DNA of 7,046 nucleotides from Flavobacteriales bacterium UBA2040 (GTDB lineage Bacteria > Bacteroidota > Bacteroidia > Flavobacteriales_D > Crocinitomicaceae). Where the stretch lies: positions 7,722 through 14,767 of the forward strand of contig DDBE01000026.1 in the NCBI GenBank assembly GCA_002332715.1, read 5' to 3'. Numbering within the stretch: position 1 is the first letter of the stretch; each line of letters begins with the position of its first letter. Of the stretch, positions 5,345-7,046 are shown in pieces. The notes under the pieces were generated by a model, which saw only the letters and a list, made by a program, of their open reading frames with translations, made no database searches and was not told where the DNA came from. Both the position numbers and the translations under genes were made by a program.

Positions 5345-6441
5345 TACAATTTTCTATTTATTTGAATGGCCTTTTCGATTCTTTCTTCTGCCATTTTATT
5401 CGCAATCTGGTAAGTTGGAATATTTTCTTTTTTCGAACGATCTACAATATTGTAAATTGTATCGTAAATTTTCTCTGCTTGACCCAAGGCCCAAGAGTTT
5501 TCAAAGCCTTTTACTTCTCCAAAACAGTTGATGACACCACCAGCGTTGATTGCATAGTCAGGCGCATAAACAATTCCTTTTTTCAACATTTCGCTTCCTT
5601 GAATTGCTTCCACTTTCAATTGATTGTTGGCAGCACCAGCTATAATCGAACACTTCAATCGATCAATCGTTTCTGGATTTACCGTAGATCCCAAAGCACA
5701 TGGTGCGTATATGTCCATATCGATGTCGTAGATTTCATCTAACCCAACGATAGTTGCTCCATATTTTTCACTAACTGATTTCAATGTCACTGCATCAATA
5801 TCCGTAATGTAAATTTTCGCCCCTTCTTCTGCCAAATACTTCACAAGATACTCACCAACATGCCCAACTCCTTGAACAGCCACTTTTTTACCTGATAAAT
5901 CATCCGATCCAAATTGATGTTTCGCACAAGCTTTCATACCCATAAAGGTTCCAAATGCTGTAACTGGCGAAGGATCGCCACTTTTCCCTGGCAAACCAAC
6001 AACATATTTTGTCTCTTTTGAAACAGAAACCATGTCATCTGGATTAACACCAACATCTTCAGCAGTGATATAATTTCCAGCTAAACTATCGACAAAACGT
6101 CCGAAGCGACGGAATAAAGCATCGGATTTCATAGTTTTAGAATTGCCAATAATAACGGCTTTTCCGCCTCCTAAATCCAAACCGGAAATAGAGTTTTTAT
6201 AAGTCATGCCACGAGACAAACGAAGCACATCATTCAAGGCTTCCATTTCGTTCGTGTATTTCCATATTCTGGTTCCACCAAGAGCTGGCCCAAGCACGGT
6301 ATTGTGAACCGCGATTATCGCTTTCAAGCCAGTGGCATTGTCATTGCAAAACAACAATTGCTCATGACCAAGAATGTTCATTTGAGCAATTACGGGGTTT
6401 TCCATTAGGTTGACCTCAGAAAGTTTTTTAACATCAATCAT
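5344..6441 (-). CDS. Leucine dehydrogenase-type amino acid dehydrogenase (Glu/Leu/Phe/Val family)
   Basis: 365 residues, a normal length for leucine dehydrogenase. It catalyses reversible NAD-dependent oxidative deamination of a branched-chain amino acid to its 2-oxo acid in the cytoplasm. This supplies precursors for branched fatty acids or feeds degradation. Visible active-site features are RGMTYKNSISGLDLGGGKAV (77-96) with the two catalytic lysines Lys82 and Lys94, and AEDVGV with Asp129. The Rossmann motif is GVGHVG (191-196) within KKVAVQGVGHVGEYLVKYLA; the substrate/cofactor segments are APCALGSTVN (246-255), GAANNQL (269-275) and YAINAGGVIN (296-305). The small, hydrophobic substrate-pocket residues fit Leu/Val rather than Glu, but exact preference (Leu, Val or Phe) cannot be set from sequence alone. 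First gene of the operon; its TAA overlaps the nusB ATG by one base. An internal ATG at codon 13 is an alternative start. Confidence 0.93.
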   Translation of the reverse strand: MIDVKKLSEVNLMENPVIAQMNILGHEQLLFCNDNATGLKAIIAVHNTVLGPALGGTRIWKYTNEMEALNDVLRLSRGMTYKNSISGLDLGGGKAVIIGNSKTMKSDALFRRFGRFVDSLAGNYITAEDVGVNPDDMVSVSKETKYVVGLPGKSGDPSPVTAFGTFMGMKACAKHQFGSDDLSGKKVAVQGVGHVGEYLVKYLAEEGAKIYITDIDAVTLKSVSEKYGATIVGLDEIYDIDMDIYAPCALGSTVNPETIDRLKCSIIAGAANNQLKVEAIQGSEMLKKGIVYAPDYAINAGGVINCFGEVKGFENSWALGQAEKIYDTIYNIVDRSKKENIPTYQIANKMAEERIEKAIQINRKL

Positions 6442-6484
6442 ACAAATCAGATTTTAATTAACGGTATTTGTCGTCATGAATCGC

Positions 6485-6492
6485 TAATTTTG
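6485..6492 (+). promoter_or_regulatory. Candidate -7 element for the ABC exporter gene
   Basis: TAATTTTG on the plus strand matches TAnnTTTG and would start transcription near 6498, about 37 bases before the ATG at 6535. The nearest upstream TTTG (6467-6470) is only 14 bases away, shorter than the usual 19-21, so the -33 element is poor. Confidence 0.4.
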
Positions 6493-6513
6493 TCGACAAC
6501 CCATTTGGCGGCA

Positions 6514-6521
6514 CAAAAATA
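6514..6521 (-). promoter_or_regulatory. Candidate -7 element for the dehydrogenase-nusB-DUF1573-yajC operon
   Basis: TATTTTTG on the minus strand (6521 down to 6514) matches TAnnTTTG and would give a leader of roughly 65 bases before the ATG at 6441. No TTTG lies at the expected -33 distance. It sits 21 bases beyond the divergent plus-strand element, so the two promoters would face each other and their transcripts would overlap by about ten bases. Confidence 0.35.
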
Positions 6522-6534
6522 GGAATTTAATCGC

Positions 6535-7046
6535 ATGAAGGCACTCAGTTATCTCAACAAATATTTTGTCAAATACAAATGGCGGATGTTGTTAGGAATA
6601 CTATTTATTATTTGTTCGAATTACTTTGGGGTAAAAATGCCCTTGTTTGTCAAAAACACGGTGGATGACATTATGACGACACAGCAAGCTGAAGGACTGA
6701 ATGATGCCCTACTCCTTTCTCTTCAAATCGGTGGAATTTACATGCTTCTTTCCTTAGGAAAAGGGTTCTTCTTATTCCTCACAAGACAAACAATTATCGT
6801 CACAAGTCGATATATTGAATTTGATTTAAAAAATGAAATCTACAATCAATACCAGCGATTAAGCTATAATTTTTACAAAAAAAACAATACTGGTGATATC
6901 ATGAATCGAATTTCTGAGGATGTTACACAAGTGCGACAATATCTCGGTCCCGGAATTATGTACACCATAAATCTAGCTGTTCTTTTTACTTTGGTAATCA
7001 GTGAAATGATAGCTATAAATGCTCAACTTACACTGTTTGTTCTTTT
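6535..7046 (+). CDS. ABC exporter membrane domain, MsbA/multidrug-like (cut at right edge)
   Basis: The first 170 residues of what should be a protein of about 580-600 residues, fusing a six-helix membrane domain to an ATPase. Visible: an amphipathic start MKALSYLNKYFVKYKWRM, TM1 about 18-35 (LLGILFIICSNYFGVKM), TM2 about 62-90 (LQIGGIYMLLSLGKGFFLFL), and the first intracellular loop with YNFYKKNNTGDIMNRISEDV (111-130) and VRQYLGPG (133-140). TM3 begins near 142. The FY...TGDIMNRISEDV block is a hallmark of type-1 ABC exporter membrane domains (MsbA, BmrA and relatives). The ATPase motifs lie outside the window. Cargo, lipid or drug, cannot be judged. An in-frame TAG at 6520-6522 precedes the ATG, which fixes the start. 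It is transcribed divergently from the dehydrogenase operon across 93 bases. Confidence 0.92.
   Translation, partial: MKALSYLNKYFVKYKWRMLLGILFIICSNYFGVKMPLFVKNTVDDIMTTQQAEGLNDALLLSLQIGGIYMLLSLGKGFFLFLTRQTIIVTSRYIEFDLKNEIYNQYQRLSYNFYKKNNTGDIMNRISEDVTQVRQYLGPGIMYTINLAVLFTLVISEMIAINAQLTLFVL

Noticed and set aside
5362..5742. Plus-strand frame of 126 codons rich in Phe and Asn
   Set aside because: It is antisense to the C-terminal part of the amino acid dehydrogenase, whose motifs are intact throughout.
1..7046. Mobile element, defence island or CRISPR array
   Set aside because: No transposase, integrase, terminal inverted repeats, spaced direct repeats or nuclease-like genes are visible. Gene content and base composition look uniform and chromosomal.

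Overview
The window looks like a low-GC chromosomal segment of a Bacteroidota bacterium, most likely Flavobacteriales. This rests on three things: candidate promoters of the TTTG / TAnnTTTG type, A-rich stretches instead of Shine-Dalgarno sites before start codons, and family content (TonB-dependent receptor with an N-terminal carboxypeptidase-like domain, DUF4294, DUF1573, and the long form of NusB). It holds eight or nine tightly packed genes with no gene-free stretch above 100 bases. I see no rRNA, tRNA, CRISPR array, insertion sequence or phage gene.

Left part (1-2912, minus strand): a TonB-dependent outer-membrane receptor runs off the left edge. Upstream of it, 44 bases away and in the same direction, is a small exported His-rich protein with a CxxC motif, and before that a Cys-rich lipoprotein of unknown function. 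The His-rich gene has the best promoter in the window (TTTG-N20-TAAATTTG). A perfect 12-base palindrome fills part of its spacer, in the usual position of a repressor operator. The plug of the receptor resembles zinc/transition-metal (ZnuD-like) receptors, so I read the pair as a candidate regulated metal-uptake unit. That is an inference.

Middle (2958-3655): a plus-strand DUF4294 protein, exported, with a strongly basic repetitive tail. It converges on the operon to its right and the two share an apparent bidirectional terminator.

Right part (3678-6441, minus strand): a compact operon reading leucine/Glu/Phe/Val-type dehydrogenase, nusB, DUF1573 lipoprotein, yajC. Its spacings are a 1-base overlap, 15 bases and 23 bases. 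It combines branched-chain amino acid metabolism, rRNA transcription antitermination, an envelope protein and a Sec translocon accessory subunit. Divergently, at 6535, begins an ABC exporter (membrane domain plus presumed ATPase) that is cut by the right edge.

Most of the right half is ordinary housekeeping sequence. The points worth a second look are the palindromic operator candidate, the near-leaderless GTG start, and the His/Cys-rich protein-receptor module at 2057-2443.
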